Shown piece after piece: positions 26,293-35,245 of a stretch of 64,000 nucleotides of DNA (position 1 is the stretch's first letter; every line of letters begins with the position of its first letter). The DNA comes from Methylomonas lenta (GTDB lineage: Bacteria; Pseudomonadota; Gammaproteobacteria; Methylococcales; Methylomonadaceae). The notes under the pieces are model-generated. The model made no database searches, was not told the origin of the DNA, and saw only the letters and a program-made list of their open reading frames with translations. A program made the position numbers and the translations under genes. The stretch spans positions 1 through 64,000 of the forward strand of contig NZ_LUUI01000091.1 in the NCBI RefSeq assembly GCF_001644015.1. The letters are read 5' to 3'.

Positions 26293-26919
26293 ATGCAGCT
26301 GATCAAAATTCTGCTGTTCTGCTTTTGTCTGATGCTGTCGCTACAGACCGTATGCGCAGGCTTTGATGAAGCCGCTGCCGCTTTTGCGGTTGGCGACTAT
26401 GACAAGGTGTTGAAACAAATTCGTCCGCTGGCTGAAGCTGGCGATTCGCGCAGCCAATATGCCATGGGCGTGCTTTACGAAAATGGGTTTGCGGTAGCAA
26501 AAGATCCTAAGCAAGCTGCAGTCTGGTATTTGCAGGCTGCGGAACAAGGCAACAGCGATGCCCAATACAATCTCGGCGCGATGAACGAGCACGGTATTGG
26601 CATGACGATTAATTACGCCAATGCAGCTCACTGGTATCGTTTAGCTGCGGAGCAGGGCGATATCGATGCGCTGAGCAACCTGGGGGTGCTCTACCAGAAA
26701 GGCCAAGGGGTAATGCAGGACAAAATACTGGCTATGGCCTTGTACAACATTTCGGTGGCCTATGCGGGTAAAAGTCAGACTCAAGCGGCACAGAATCGTC
26801 AGATTTTGGCTAACCAGATGCCGCTGGAAGAGGTGAAGCAGGCCCAATCACTTACAGAAGTCTTGCTAAAGCAACAGAACTTACAACCGGGACTGGCAGC
26901 CTATCTGAAGTCACGATAA
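26293..26919 (+). CDS. Exported Sel1-repeat protein
   Basis: A 208-residue protein with a signal peptide (1-22, cleaving after VCAG) and at least three Sel1-like TPR repeats: AEAGDSRSQYAMGVLYENG, AEQGNSDAQYNLGAMNEHG and AEQGDIDALSNLGVLYQKG, each with the A-x-x-x-Y-x-x-A-A-x-Q-G pattern. Sel1 proteins scaffold protein-protein contacts; in the periplasm their partner is unknown. GGAG precedes the ATG by about nine bases. Confidence 0.88.
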   Translation: MQLIKILLFCFCLMLSLQTVCAGFDEAAAAFAVGDYDKVLKQIRPLAEAGDSRSQYAMGVLYENGFAVAKDPKQAAVWYLQAAEQGNSDAQYNLGAMNEHGIGMTINYANAAHWYRLAAEQGDIDALSNLGVLYQKGQGVMQDKILAMALYNISVAYAGKSQTQAAQNRQILANQMPLEEVKQAQSLTEVLLKQQNLQPGLAAYLKSR

Positions 26920-27115
26920 CACTGAAACAACGGCATCTTTGACTTCCGTTCATACTTTAATATGCTCAGGATGAACGGGATTTAGTTAACTAGTCTCCGT
27001 TTCCAGGATCACGCCATACACACGGTTAATGTGGTTACACATAAGCCGGAAGCAAGATTACTGGGTATATCGGTTAACTGTTCCTGATTTTATAGGTGAA
27101 GCAGTGTGGATAGCG

Positions 27116-28714
27116 TTAGCGTTTGAATTGTTCCACCAGTTCATTGAGTTGATTTGCCAATTTAACCAATTCGTTGCTGGCGGCGTTGGTTTGCTCGGCA
27201 TCTTCGGCTGTGCAATCGGTCAGTTTACTAATCTTTGCCACGCTTAGGCTGACATGTTGTGCAACCAGATTTTGATTATCGGCAGCATCGGACATTTGTG
27301 CATTTAACTTGCGGATATGGGTGACCCGTTCTGCGATTAAACTCAAGCCCTCATCAGCGGATTGTACTTGCGAGCGACGTTGTTCCGCGCTGTGTTTTGC
27401 ATTGTCCATAACTGAAACGGCATCTTTGGCTTCATGTTGTAATTGGGCGACAATCTTTTCAATTTCTTCAGTCGCTTTGTGCGAGCGCGTGGCCAGAGTT
27501 CTGACTTCATCAGCCACTACGGCAAAACCTCTGCCTTGTTCGCCTGCACGGGCAGCTTCGATAGCGGCATTGAGCGCTAATAAGTTGGTTTGCTCAGCAA
27601 GCCCTTTAATAACATCTAATACGGTGCCGACACCCTTGCTTTTTTCGTCGAGACGCTTGATGACTTCTGATGCGCGTTCAATTTCGGAAACCAGTTCAAA
27701 AATGCCATCGATAGCATTTTTGGTGGTCGTCGCACCATTGGCAGCCTGTTGATCGGCTTCTATGGATGCTTGAGAAGCTCCACTGGCACCTGTGCGAACA
27801 TCACGAACCGAGGATTCCAGTTGATTGATGGCATGTAATACCGATTCCGTTTCCTGGCGTTGTTGTCTGGCTGCTTCAGTGGTTTTAAGCGCGACGTTGG
27901 AAATTTGAGAGGTGGCTTTGCGGAGTTGTTGGCTGGTTTCAGAAACCCTATTCATGCTGCTGGCAAAGTTACTCAGCATGGAGTTGAAGGACTTACAGAG
28001 TTGGCCGATCTCATCATTGGATTGAATGGCCAGATATTGACGTAGATCAGCATTTTTGCTGATCGAATTTAGGGTAGTGCAGATTTCACCTAAAGGAGTG
28101 ACAACGATTTTACGCATCAGCCAAGTAATCATGATCATGCCTACAATAAATAAGCCAGCGGCTATGGCGCAGGTAATGATCATATCGTGATTGATTTTGG
28201 CGTGTAAGTTGGTCAATGAGTACGAAACTCGAACTGCACCCAGCACAGTACCATCGGGTACTGCATGGCAACTGAGACAATTGGTGCCCTTGAAATTACT
28301 GCTGGCGATAATGGGTTCTAGAATGATAATGCTATCGTCGTTAGCTTTTGAATTGACTGCATTGCCTGCAAGGGCCGCGTTATCAAGAGCATCAAGCGGT
28401 TGCTGGTCGTTAGAGCCGGGGCCAAAACTATCGACGATGGTCTTGGCTCGAATCAACCGAGCGCTAGTGACATCATCATGCGATTCAATCTTCTTCTGCA
28501 AAAAGCGGCTTTGAGCCATCGATCCAGTTAGCATCATGGCATTAAGGCCATCAAAATAACTGTTAGCAATGTCGCGAGCTTTATCTGTCGCCAAAGTCTG
28601 CACCATTTGTTTTTGTCGGTCGGCCATAAACAGCAGGCTGACGGACATTACAAGCAGAAAAACACTGGCAATGCTTAACAGAATTTTGCTCTGAATCGAT
28701 GCTGAGTTATCCAT
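27116..28714 (-). CDS. Methyl-accepting chemotaxis protein with c-heme sensor
   Basis: A 532-residue chemoreceptor. The first membrane helix is 11-30. The periplasmic sensor (31-178) contains C146-L-S-C149-H150, a heme c site, in [15 protein letters not shown]. The second helix is 179-200, followed by HAMP (about 200-255) and a full signalling domain with the hairpin tip [19 protein letters not shown]. There is no visible C-terminal CheR-binding pentapeptide. It probably senses redox, NO or oxygen through heme and signals to CheA. It follows the oxidase cluster on the same strand, 57 bases after the membrane c-heme protein. Confidence 0.9.
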   Translation of the reverse strand: MDNSASIQSKILLSIASVFLLVMSVSLLFMADRQKQMVQTLATDKARDIANSYFDGLNAMMLTGSMAQSRFLQKKIESHDDVTSARLIRAKTIVDSFGPGSNDQQPLDALDNAALAGNAVNSKANDDSIIILEPIIASSNFKGTNCLSCHAVPDGTVLGAVRVSYSLTNLHAKINHDMIITCAIAAGLFIVGMIMITWLMRKIVVTPLGEICTTLNSISKNADLRQYLAIQSNDEIGQLCKSFNSMLSNFASSMNRVSETSQQLRKATSQISNVALKTTEAARQQRQETESVLHAINQLESSVRDVRTGASGASQASIEADQQAANGATTTKNAIDGIFELVSEIERASEVIKRLDEKSKGVGTVLDVIKGLAEQTNLLALNAAIEAARAGEQGRGFAVVADEVRTLATRSHKATEEIEKIVAQLQHEAKDAVSVMDNAKHSAEQRRSQVQSADEGLSLIAERVTHIRKLNAQMSDAADNQNLVAQHVSLSVAKISKLTDCTAEDAEQTNAASNELVKLANQLNELVEQFKR

Positions 28715-28770
28715 GTTGATTCACTTTTTAGAATAAAGAATTGTTAATAGAGGCTAGCAGGTATTTGAAA

Positions 28771-29562
28771 TCAATCCCGCAAAATTGCGTTGCGGCGATC
28801 CGATTGTTTTCGTATGCCGCCGAGTACCCACATTTGATACATGGATACGCACCACATGAAGGCAAATGAAAGCCCAAGACCAAAGCCGGCAACGATGACT
28901 AGCCAGGCAAAATGCGGGCTGAGCTTTGTTAGCCACCAGGAGGCAATATCAATCAACAGAAACAAATAAGGCATGACGATAGCCGGATACTTGTAATAAC
29001 AGGGAATCCCGGTACTAAAGCTGAAAATCAGGCCGACAAACATAAAAATAAAACTAATACCAAATAGATGTATATGCGAAAGCCGGGTTAGTGATTGAAA
29101 AGTGGCGCCATGGCTGGATTCAGATACTTTCTGTAAGTTTTCAAATTTAGAAAAGTCCGGTAATGAACCGGCATCAGCGTTGTGGCAAGTCACGCAGTTT
29201 TGATCGACGACAGCTTTAATAGTGGTGTTGTATTCTTGCTCAGATGCACCGTCACGCACCCATTGAATAATTTTAAAGCGTTCTTCATCGGGGGCGTTGT
29301 ATTTCATGGAGCCGTTTAATTTGGATTCCAAAACCGAACCGGAGCGATCGCCGTAATAGCTGTAAACAATATCATTCAACGATAAACCGAATTGACCATC
29401 CGCCATGCCATGGGTAAACAGAATTTGGATTAAGGCCATGATATAACCAGCGGCAATCGTGGTTAAATAGCCGGTAAACAATAACTTAATCGAGGTGCCG
29501 AAACTGATCAGATTAGCGCCTTTATAAGCGTATTTGACAGGGACATTGTCGTGATTAGACAT
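28771..29562 (-). CDS. Membrane protein with a single c-heme domain
   Basis: A 263-residue protein with an N-terminal pair of hydrophobic segments (about 24-50), a periplasmic stretch holding one heme c motif (C123-V-T-C126-H127) and three or four C-terminal helices (about 163-250) containing H163/H165. This helix-heme-helix layout does not match a named oxidase subunit I know. It lies just downstream of the cytochrome c4 of the B-family oxidase operon, so it may shuttle electrons or act as an oxidase accessory. The start has no strong ribosome site but is the first ATG. Confidence 0.75.
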   Translation of the reverse strand: MSNHDNVPVKYAYKGANLISFGTSIKLLFTGYLTTIAAGYIMALIQILFTHGMADGQFGLSLNDIVYSYYGDRSGSVLESKLNGSMKYNAPDEERFKIIQWVRDGASEQEYNTTIKAVVDQNCVTCHNADAGSLPDFSKFENLQKVSESSHGATFQSLTRLSHIHLFGISFIFMFVGLIFSFSTGIPCYYKYPAIVMPYLFLLIDIASWWLTKLSPHFAWLVIVAGFGLGLSFAFMWCVSMYQMWVLGGIRKQSDRRNAILRD

Positions 29563-29646
29563 AAGAATTCTATAAGTTGATTAGCATTCGAAATAGATCA
29601 GGCAGACTTTCAAGAAAGCCCGCCTGAAGTTTAACGGCAACAGCTG

Positions 29647-30294
29647 TTAATTTTTGATGTTTTGATAGTAAAGCCCCAACTCCTCGATTTCCTGGTCTGT
29701 TAAGGTTTCGGCGATCGAACGCATGCGACTATAAATGTCATTATGACGTTCGCCAGATTTGAAGGCTTTTAAAGTGGTAGCGGTATATTCTGCACTTTGG
29801 CCTGATAAGGCCGGTGTATCCATTACTTGCCCCTTGCCGTCACTGCCGTGACATACTTCGCAGGGGGCGAGCAGTCGATCACTACTACCTGTTTTTATCA
29901 GTTTTTCAGCTTGGTCGTATTTCATTACGGTCGGAGACTGAAATGCCGGTGTTTGCGAAGCAAACCAGACGGCTAGATCTGCAGCATCCTGTTTGCTCAA
30001 GCTTTGCGCCAAGCCTGACATCATCATGTCCTGACGCTCACCATGGCTATAATCCTGTAATTGTTTATACAAATAATTTGGTTGTTGTCCTGCCAATGAT
30101 GGGTAGCTGGGTGTAATGCTGATACCTTTTTCGCCGTGACAACCGCTACAGGATTTCGCTAGTTCCTCGCCCTTGACCGGATTGCCGGCTTTGACGAAGT
30201 TGATTTGCTCGGCTGTCCAGGCAACTTGCGATGAAGGCTGTGCCCAGGCTGACAAAGGTAGGCAAAGGGCTGCAGTTAGAATAATTTTTTTCAT
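29647..30294 (-). CDS. Diheme cytochrome c4
   Basis: A 215-residue periplasmic diheme cytochrome with a signal peptide (1-18, ending AWA). Heme sites are C49-S-G-C52-H53 and C145-E-V-C148-H149, with Met ligands likely in the MMSGLAQSL and YSRMRSIAETL regions. The two halves are duplicated c-type folds. Cytochrome c4 donates electrons to heme-copper oxidases. It follows subunit I directly; I took the ATG at 30294 rather than 30309, which would overlap the upstream stop. Confidence 0.92.
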   Translation of the reverse strand: MKKIILTAALCLPLSAWAQPSSQVAWTAEQINFVKAGNPVKGEELAKSCSGCHGEKGISITPSYPSLAGQQPNYLYKQLQDYSHGERQDMMMSGLAQSLSKQDAADLAVWFASQTPAFQSPTVMKYDQAEKLIKTGSSDRLLAPCEVCHGSDGKGQVMDTPALSGQSAEYTATTLKAFKSGERHNDIYSRMRSIAETLTDQEIEELGLYYQNIKN

Positions 30295-30296
30295 AA

Positions 30297-31919
30297 TCAG
30301 ACCCCCCATCTGCTTGAACCAAAGGTTTCCATCAAAAAGTGCTGCAATATCGGATAACCGAATGCAATTAACATGAATACAGCTATCACGATGTTCCAGA
30401 TTTTGAAACTATTCAGGTAATTGGGCAGGTCATTCACTGCGTGAATGGGCTCGGCATATTCAATTTCACCCTGATAGCTTTCATTGCTGATCTGAGTTTT
30501 ATATAGGTTGTAGATCAATAATCCAGCGGAGTAAGTCAGAATGGCGCCACCGAAAATCATAACGGCTTCATAAGGCTCCCATGACAGGGTCAGCAGATTG
30601 TTGTTGTAATTGACGCTATCAATCCGGCGTGGTTGGCCCAATAAACCCAGGATATGCCAAGGTGTAGTCATGATGGACATACCGATAAACCAAGTCCACA
30701 GTTGCTTGATAGCCATTGCATTGCTAAACAACGGTTTGCCTGACAATACCGGCCAGAAATAATAAGCAATCCCAAAGTACATGATGACAGTGGTACCGCC
30801 AAAAATTAAATGAAAGTGACCCGGCACCCAGGCGGTGTTATGCACCATTGCATTCATGGCATAACTAGCATTCACCAGGCCGCCAAAGCCGCCAAATATC
30901 AACATCAGCAAAGCCAGGATGATTGCCAACACCATGGGATTACTCCAGGGCAGGCTGGCTATCCAGCCAAACAAGCCTTTACCACCATTCAAACGACCGG
31001 CAATTTCCAGTGATGCAATTACGGTAAAGCCGGTGATGAAGGTGGGTAGGGTTACTACGAATGTACCGATGGCATGCAGAATTTTCCAGCCGTGACTGAT
31101 GCCAGGGTCCATATAGAGGTGATGGAAACCAATCGGTAAGCTAAATACCACTAAAATAATAAATGCTGCACGAGCCATTTCATCGCTAAATAAAAAACCG
31201 CCCGCCTGCTTAGGTACTAAGCAATAAAACGCCGTGTAAGTAGGGATTAACCAAAAATATACAATTGGATGCAATGTCCAGGCAAACAGTGTGCGCGACA
31301 AGCCGGGGTCGATAGTATCGATCCAGCCCAAAGCCAAAGGAATCAACTGGAATAGTACTTCAATGGCAACCCCTGCACTGGTCCACAGCCATAAAATAGC
31401 GTTGGCGGTGGTGGCGAACATGGCCAGAGGCACAGGTTGGTCCGGGTTGGCTTTTTTCCATTGCATGTACATGACTATCATGGATACACACCAAAACCAG
31501 GAGCCAACTACCAGCAAGGTGGCGCCAATGTAAAGCAGCGGATGTCCTTGCATGGGTGGGTAAAAAGTATACAGCACGGATGCTGCGCCACCCAGTAAAG
31601 GCAATGCAGCTAGTACCACACCCAGCAAAGCTACAGCAAAGCCGGTCCAGGCGAAAGTTTTGTTCCAAACCGGAAGTTTTAGACTGCTAGTGGCTACGTA
31701 GTAACCAAAACCCATGATAAAGAAAGTGGTCAACACGAAACCCATCAATACCCCATGGGTACTGACCGATGCGTAATAGACTTCGCGTGATTCCAGAAAG
31801 CCAAAGAATCCGCTGCGTTCTATGACTTGATAAAGTCCCATCACAGCGGCCAGGGCAAAGGCACCGAACGCTACCCAGAAGTGGCTTAGCGCCAATTTTT
31901 TCTCAACTGCGTTATCCAT
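30297..31919 (-). CDS. B-family (ba3-type) heme-copper oxidase subunit I
   Basis: A 540-residue catalytic subunit with about 13-14 helices. Low-spin heme ligand in STHGVLMGFV; active-site HPIVYFWLIPTY (His-Tyr pair); CuB histidines in GFHHLYMDP; and HNTAWVPGHFHLIFGGT for the heme ligands. The H-P-I-V-Y-F-W-L form and the small subunit II with IIa put it in the B (ba3/bo3-like) family, which keeps working at low oxygen. It overlaps subunit II by eight bases. It probably accepts electrons from the cytochrome c4 encoded next. Confidence 0.93.
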   Translation of the reverse strand: MDNAVEKKLALSHFWVAFGAFALAAVMGLYQVIERSGFFGFLESREVYYASVSTHGVLMGFVLTTFFIMGFGYYVATSSLKLPVWNKTFAWTGFAVALLGVVLAALPLLGGAASVLYTFYPPMQGHPLLYIGATLLVVGSWFWCVSMIVMYMQWKKANPDQPVPLAMFATTANAILWLWTSAGVAIEVLFQLIPLALGWIDTIDPGLSRTLFAWTLHPIVYFWLIPTYTAFYCLVPKQAGGFLFSDEMARAAFIILVVFSLPIGFHHLYMDPGISHGWKILHAIGTFVVTLPTFITGFTVIASLEIAGRLNGGKGLFGWIASLPWSNPMVLAIILALLMLIFGGFGGLVNASYAMNAMVHNTAWVPGHFHLIFGGTTVIMYFGIAYYFWPVLSGKPLFSNAMAIKQLWTWFIGMSIMTTPWHILGLLGQPRRIDSVNYNNNLLTLSWEPYEAVMIFGGAILTYSAGLLIYNLYKTQISNESYQGEIEYAEPIHAVNDLPNYLNSFKIWNIVIAVFMLIAFGYPILQHFLMETFGSSRWGV

Positions 31920-32436
31920 GATTTGCTTCCCCCTTGTTGTACATCTCTAGCCACTGGTCTTTGCTGACGACTTTAATATTGGCCCACATATGCGCATGAC
32001 CCATACCGCAATACTCATTACAAAGCAGCGGATAATCTCCGGTGTGATGCAGTACGGTGTTTACTTCGGCGACATAGCCGGGGACGATCATGGTACTCAT
32101 GTTAGTCATTGGGATGTGTACTCCATGCAGAACATCCAGGCTAACCCAGCGAAATGTGATGTTGGTTTCAGCCGGTAGCGTCATGGTTTTTGGGTAAAAC
32201 CCATAACGGCCAGCTACGACACGAACCGTAAGGCTACCGTCTGGGTTGAGTTCTGGCCCGAGTTTATCTTCGGCAAACTCTTCTGAGAGATGTAAGCGAG
32301 CAGAGTCTATGGTTTCGACGTGGCTAGGTGCGTTAATACCATGAAACAAAGCTGATATTAAAATCAGGACTACAAACAGGCCGGCAATGCCCAGTGAAAT
32401 CCCTGCCCATTTTCTTTCTAGTTGATCGATATGCAT
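31912..32436 (-). CDS. Heme-copper oxidase subunit II (CuA)
   Basis: A 174-residue protein with one N-terminal helix (about 13-32) and a periplasmic cupredoxin domain. All CuA ligands are present: H104 (VLHG), C139, C143, H147 and M150 in CNEYCGMGHAHM. The short single-helix form is typical of ba3-type oxidases. GGAGG stands just upstream of the ATG. It receives electrons from cytochrome c for subunit I. Confidence 0.93.
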   Translation of the reverse strand: MHIDQLERKWAGISLGIAGLFVVLILISALFHGINAPSHVETIDSARLHLSEEFAEDKLGPELNPDGSLTVRVVAGRYGFYPKTMTLPAETNITFRWVSLDVLHGVHIPMTNMSTMIVPGYVAEVNTVLHHTGDYPLLCNEYCGMGHAHMWANIKVVSKDQWLEMYNKGEANHG

Positions 32437-32445
32437 GGGGCCTCC

Positions 32446-32598
32446 TTAACTGATATGACCACGGGGTAGAAACATCCCGTAATACATTAATAACCAGGCG
32501 ATAACCATGCCGCCACCGACCATCAGCAATAAAGTCCAGGTGCCGACCGGCGAGCTTTCGAGTATTTTTTTACGTTCTTCTTCACTTAATTGATTCAT
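32446..32598 (-). CDS. Small oxidase subunit (IIa-like), single helix
   Basis: A 50-residue protein with a charged start (MNQLSEEERKKILES) and one membrane helix (about 22-42) ending FLPRGH. Size, position before subunit II and single helix fit subunit IIa of ba3-type oxidases. The ATG at 32598 has GAAGGAAG upstream and is preferred to one at 32643. It opens the oxidase operon. Confidence 0.78.
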   Translation of the reverse strand: MNQLSEEERKKILESSPVGTWTLLLMVGGGMVIAWLLMYYGMFLPRGHIS

Positions 32599-32749
32599 AT
32601 TCTTCCTTCTTGTATGCGTTGATATTAGGAACAAACAGAGCAAAAAATGATATGAGTAGCACGAATATTGTCACTCTTTATGATGACTTTACCATTAGAT
32701 TGCTGGGGTGATGATACAGGCAAGAGTCAAGTTATCCAACAGAATAGGC

Positions 32750-32760
32750 GGGGGGGGGGG
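32750..32760. repeat. Poly-G tract upstream of the oxidase operon
   Basis: Eleven consecutive G residues (after GGC) lie about 150 bases before the first oxidase gene in an otherwise AT-rich gap. Tracts of this length slip during replication and can change promoter spacing, or may be a length error in the assembly. Confidence 0.7.
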
Positions 32761-32885
32761 TTACAGGCTTATTAAGAGTTTGTAAGAAAAACACAATACG
32801 CGTTCAATATTGTTGAGAATAAGTCGGCTAACACATATTTAAAGGGGCAAAATCTTGTTCGCCTAATAAGCTGAAAAGCCAAAAA

Positions 32886-33578
32886 TTAATGACAACTTGT
32901 TAAAACAGTGTCTGCATGAGTAGGGCCTGATCTTAAAAACGATAGAAATCTACCCTTGTAAGGGGTGCCGTTTTCCAGGAAGCGATTTGCTTTCACCATG
33001 GTCAAACTAAAGCCTAATGTATCCATTTGTTGGCAAAATCCTGCTCGGTTGCCTCGGTCCGGGTCGACGATAATAATCTCTGCTACTGGGCTAGCATGTC
33101 GATCAATGAAATCAGCTAATTGGCCTGGTTGTTGGCGCTCATAGAGTAAATCGCTACCAATAATCAGATCGAACTGACCAAGATCGTGATTATTGTCAAA
33201 CCAGTTACTGGTTTCATATTTCAATGGCCCTAATTCGTTCAGTAGCAGATTTTCCAGCAAAAAATCCTCGGTCAAAGGATGCCAGTCGCTGACAGTAATG
33301 TCGCCGTCTCGACGATGAATCACCAAGCTTGCTAACCCCAGGCCAGCCCCAATTTCCAGTATGCGTTTACCTGCTAAATCGAAGCTGTTCATGGCTAAAG
33401 CCAATACCCGTGCTGAGGGCCAGATCTGGCCAAATAATGACCAATTAGCCGATGAAAGTCCTGTCTGTTGGGCTTTGCCTTCAGGATCAGAGTATTGCTG
33501 TAGATCTAACAAAGAACGGATGTGGTATTCGATGTTTGCAACGGTGACGATTTCGTATTTGACTTGGTAGTCGGACAT
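32886..33578 (-). CDS. SAM-dependent methyltransferase (methyltransf_16 type)
   Basis: A 230-residue class I methyltransferase. The SAM motif is ILEIGAGLGLASLVIHRR (about 71-88), followed by ITVSDWHPLTEDFLLENL, FDLIIGSDLLYE (the motif typical of the METTL21/FAM86 lysine methyltransferase group) and IIIVDPDRGNR. The protein substrate is unknown. It sits beside, but separated from, the oxidase operon, and has no clear ribosome site. Confidence 0.85.
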   Translation of the reverse strand: MSDYQVKYEIVTVANIEYHIRSLLDLQQYSDPEGKAQQTGLSSANWSLFGQIWPSARVLALAMNSFDLAGKRILEIGAGLGLASLVIHRRDGDITVSDWHPLTEDFLLENLLLNELGPLKYETSNWFDNNHDLGQFDLIIGSDLLYERQQPGQLADFIDRHASPVAEIIIVDPDRGNRAGFCQQMDTLGFSLTMVKANRFLENGTPYKGRFLSFLRSGPTHADTVLTSCH

Positions 33579-33855
33579 GCGGTGATACTCGGTGAACGTT
33601 GTGTATCAGGAAGATTCTGATCAGGGCACAACGATTCGGAGGAACAGGTATGCATGCCGAAGAGGCACTTGCGGGTGAGTTGATTCAATTTATTTTGATC
33701 AACTTAACTAACAGGGTAACACGATAGGAGGTCAGGTTTTTGAAAAGCAAGCAGGGTTGAATAGTCAAAAGTGATTTTTAACTATTCAACTTTCAAGCTT
33801 CGAGATGTTTTGTGGGTTTGCACGCCCAAGCAATCTGGCGCTGTGCAGGAATCAG

Positions 33856-34215
33856 TTAAATAAAGAAAAAAATCTGTTTGGTGAAAGCGATTTTGATGAT
33901 GTAAAACAAAATAAACAACGCACCTGCAAACGCCATCCAGCGTTTTTGCCCTTGTTCACGCATTGTCATAACGCCTAAGCCGATAAATGCCACCATCAGA
34001 AATAGTTTGGCAACTATCCAGCCGTAATCATTTGCTAACCAATTACCCTGAAAAACCAATACTATGCCGCTTAGTAACAACAAGCTTGCCAGAATGTGGG
34101 GCGATAGTTTTACCCATTTGTGTTCCAAAAGTTCAGGTCGAAATTTAGTCAGGGCAACGCGACCCAGAAAAGTAAGTGTGACAATGGCGACGAATAAGAG
34201 ATGTATGTGTTTCAT
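33856..34215 (-). CDS. SirB2 family membrane protein
   Basis: A 119-residue inner-membrane protein with four helices and the SirB2 pattern: KHIHLLFVAIVTLTFLGRV at the start, KLSPHILASLLLLSGIVLVFQ, WIVAKLFLMVAFIGLGVMTMR and a basic loop. The family's function is not established; it was once linked to Salmonella invasion regulation. It stands alone between the methyltransferase and bfd. Confidence 0.88.
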   Translation of the reverse strand: MKHIHLLFVAIVTLTFLGRVALTKFRPELLEHKWVKLSPHILASLLLLSGIVLVFQGNWLANDYGWIVAKLFLMVAFIGLGVMTMREQGQKRWMAFAGALFILFYIIKIAFTKQIFFFI

Positions 34216-34349
34216 AAAGGGATGCTTCTATTGGTTTTAAACAGGGATACTTTACGTGGAAGCGGAGGATAATCAAAGTGTCTCTTTTTGAGGGGCAAAA
34301 TAGACCTGTTAAACCAAATTAGCAAAAAATTAATCAGCGCTTACCGCAT

Positions 34350-34538
34350 TTATGTTCGCTGCATATTGCCTTGCCGACAAGATTTCTCATCAAGCATGCT
34401 TTTCATGCTTTGCATGCATTTTCCACAAACACCACCCGCGCCGGTGCATTGCATCAGTTGTCTACGGGTGCAAGCTCCTTGGTCAATGGCTTGATTCACT
34501 TGGCTATCAGTCACCGCTTTGCAAATACAAATGTACAT
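34350..34538 (-). CDS. bfd: Bacterioferritin-associated ferredoxin
   Basis: A 62-residue [2Fe-2S] protein with the BFD cysteine pattern: MYICICKAVT (C4 and C6) and CTGAGGVCGKCMQS (C38 and C41 region). Bfd reduces ferric iron in bacterioferritin so that it can be released under iron starvation. A near-ideal Fur box lies 29 bases before the start, so iron repression is expected. The neighbouring formate dehydrogenase operon starts on the other strand. Confidence 0.92.
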   Translation of the reverse strand: MYICICKAVTDSQVNQAIDQGACTRRQLMQCTGAGGVCGKCMQSMKSMLDEKSCRQGNMQRT

Positions 34539-34566
34539 GATGGTCTCGATTAATGGTATTTGATGT

Positions 34567-34587
34567 TAATGATAACAATTATCATTA
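34567..34587. promoter_or_regulatory. Fur box upstream of bfd
   Basis: TAATGATAA-CAA-TTATCATTA is a perfect nine-base inverted repeat that fits the Fur consensus GATAATGATAATCATTATC. It lies within the bfd promoter region. Confidence 0.8.
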
Positions 34588-34765
34588 GAATGTAAAGTGG
34601 GGGTGTTAAATTTTTAGCTTTTTTTTAAAAACTTTAGTGAGAAATCACTAATAACCACGTAATCATTAGGAAATACGCGGGATTGAGGTATCACCTTTCA
34701 TTGCAAAAGCGCATTTGTTCATGATTAAATAGTCTGCTAAATATTTCATCATTATTTCAGAGCCC

Positions 34766-35245
34766 ATGATGCAAGACTATCAAAGCCAAAAACCTATCGT
34801 GCTTGACATACTGAATGCCCATCTGGCTATGCCGGGCAATCTACTTCCTATCCTTCATGGTATTCAGGATACTCTGGGCTATATTCCCGCTGCATCCATT
34901 GATGACATTGCTAAAGCGCTCTATCTTTCTAAGGCCGAAGTGCATGGCGTCGTCAGCTTTTATCATTATTTCCGTACTACGCCGCCGGGCAAACATACCA
35001 TCCGTATTTGTCGGGCTGAATCTTGCCAGGCCATGAATGGTAAAACTTTAGAAAGTCATGCCAAAAATTCATTAGGTATTGATTTTCATGAGACTACTTC
35101 TGATGAACATTTTTCACTTGAACCTGTCTATTGCCTCGGTAATTGTGCATGTTCGCCATCGATAACTATTGATGACGAGGTCTACGGTCGCGTTACCCCC
35201 GAAAAATTTGATCAACTATTAGCTGCTTGCAAAGGTGCCAAATAA
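34766..35245 (+). CDS. fdsG: NAD-dependent formate dehydrogenase gamma subunit
   Basis: A 159-residue NuoE-like [2Fe-2S] thioredoxin-fold subunit. Its cysteine ligands occur in [11 protein letters not shown] (C86 and C91 region) and [10 protein letters not shown]. With FdsB it forms the NADH-generating arm of the cytoplasmic molybdenum formate dehydrogenase that oxidises formate to CO2. It is the first gene of a five-gene operon and its stop overlaps the fdsB start (TAATG). Either of the two adjacent ATG codons may start it. Confidence 0.93.
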   Translation: MMQDYQSQKPIVLDILNAHLAMPGNLLPILHGIQDTLGYIPAASIDDIAKALYLSKAEVHGVVSFYHYFRTTPPGKHTIRICRAESCQAMNGKTLESHAKNSLGIDFHETTSDEHFSLEPVYCLGNCACSPSITIDDEVYGRVTPEKFDQLLAACKGAK

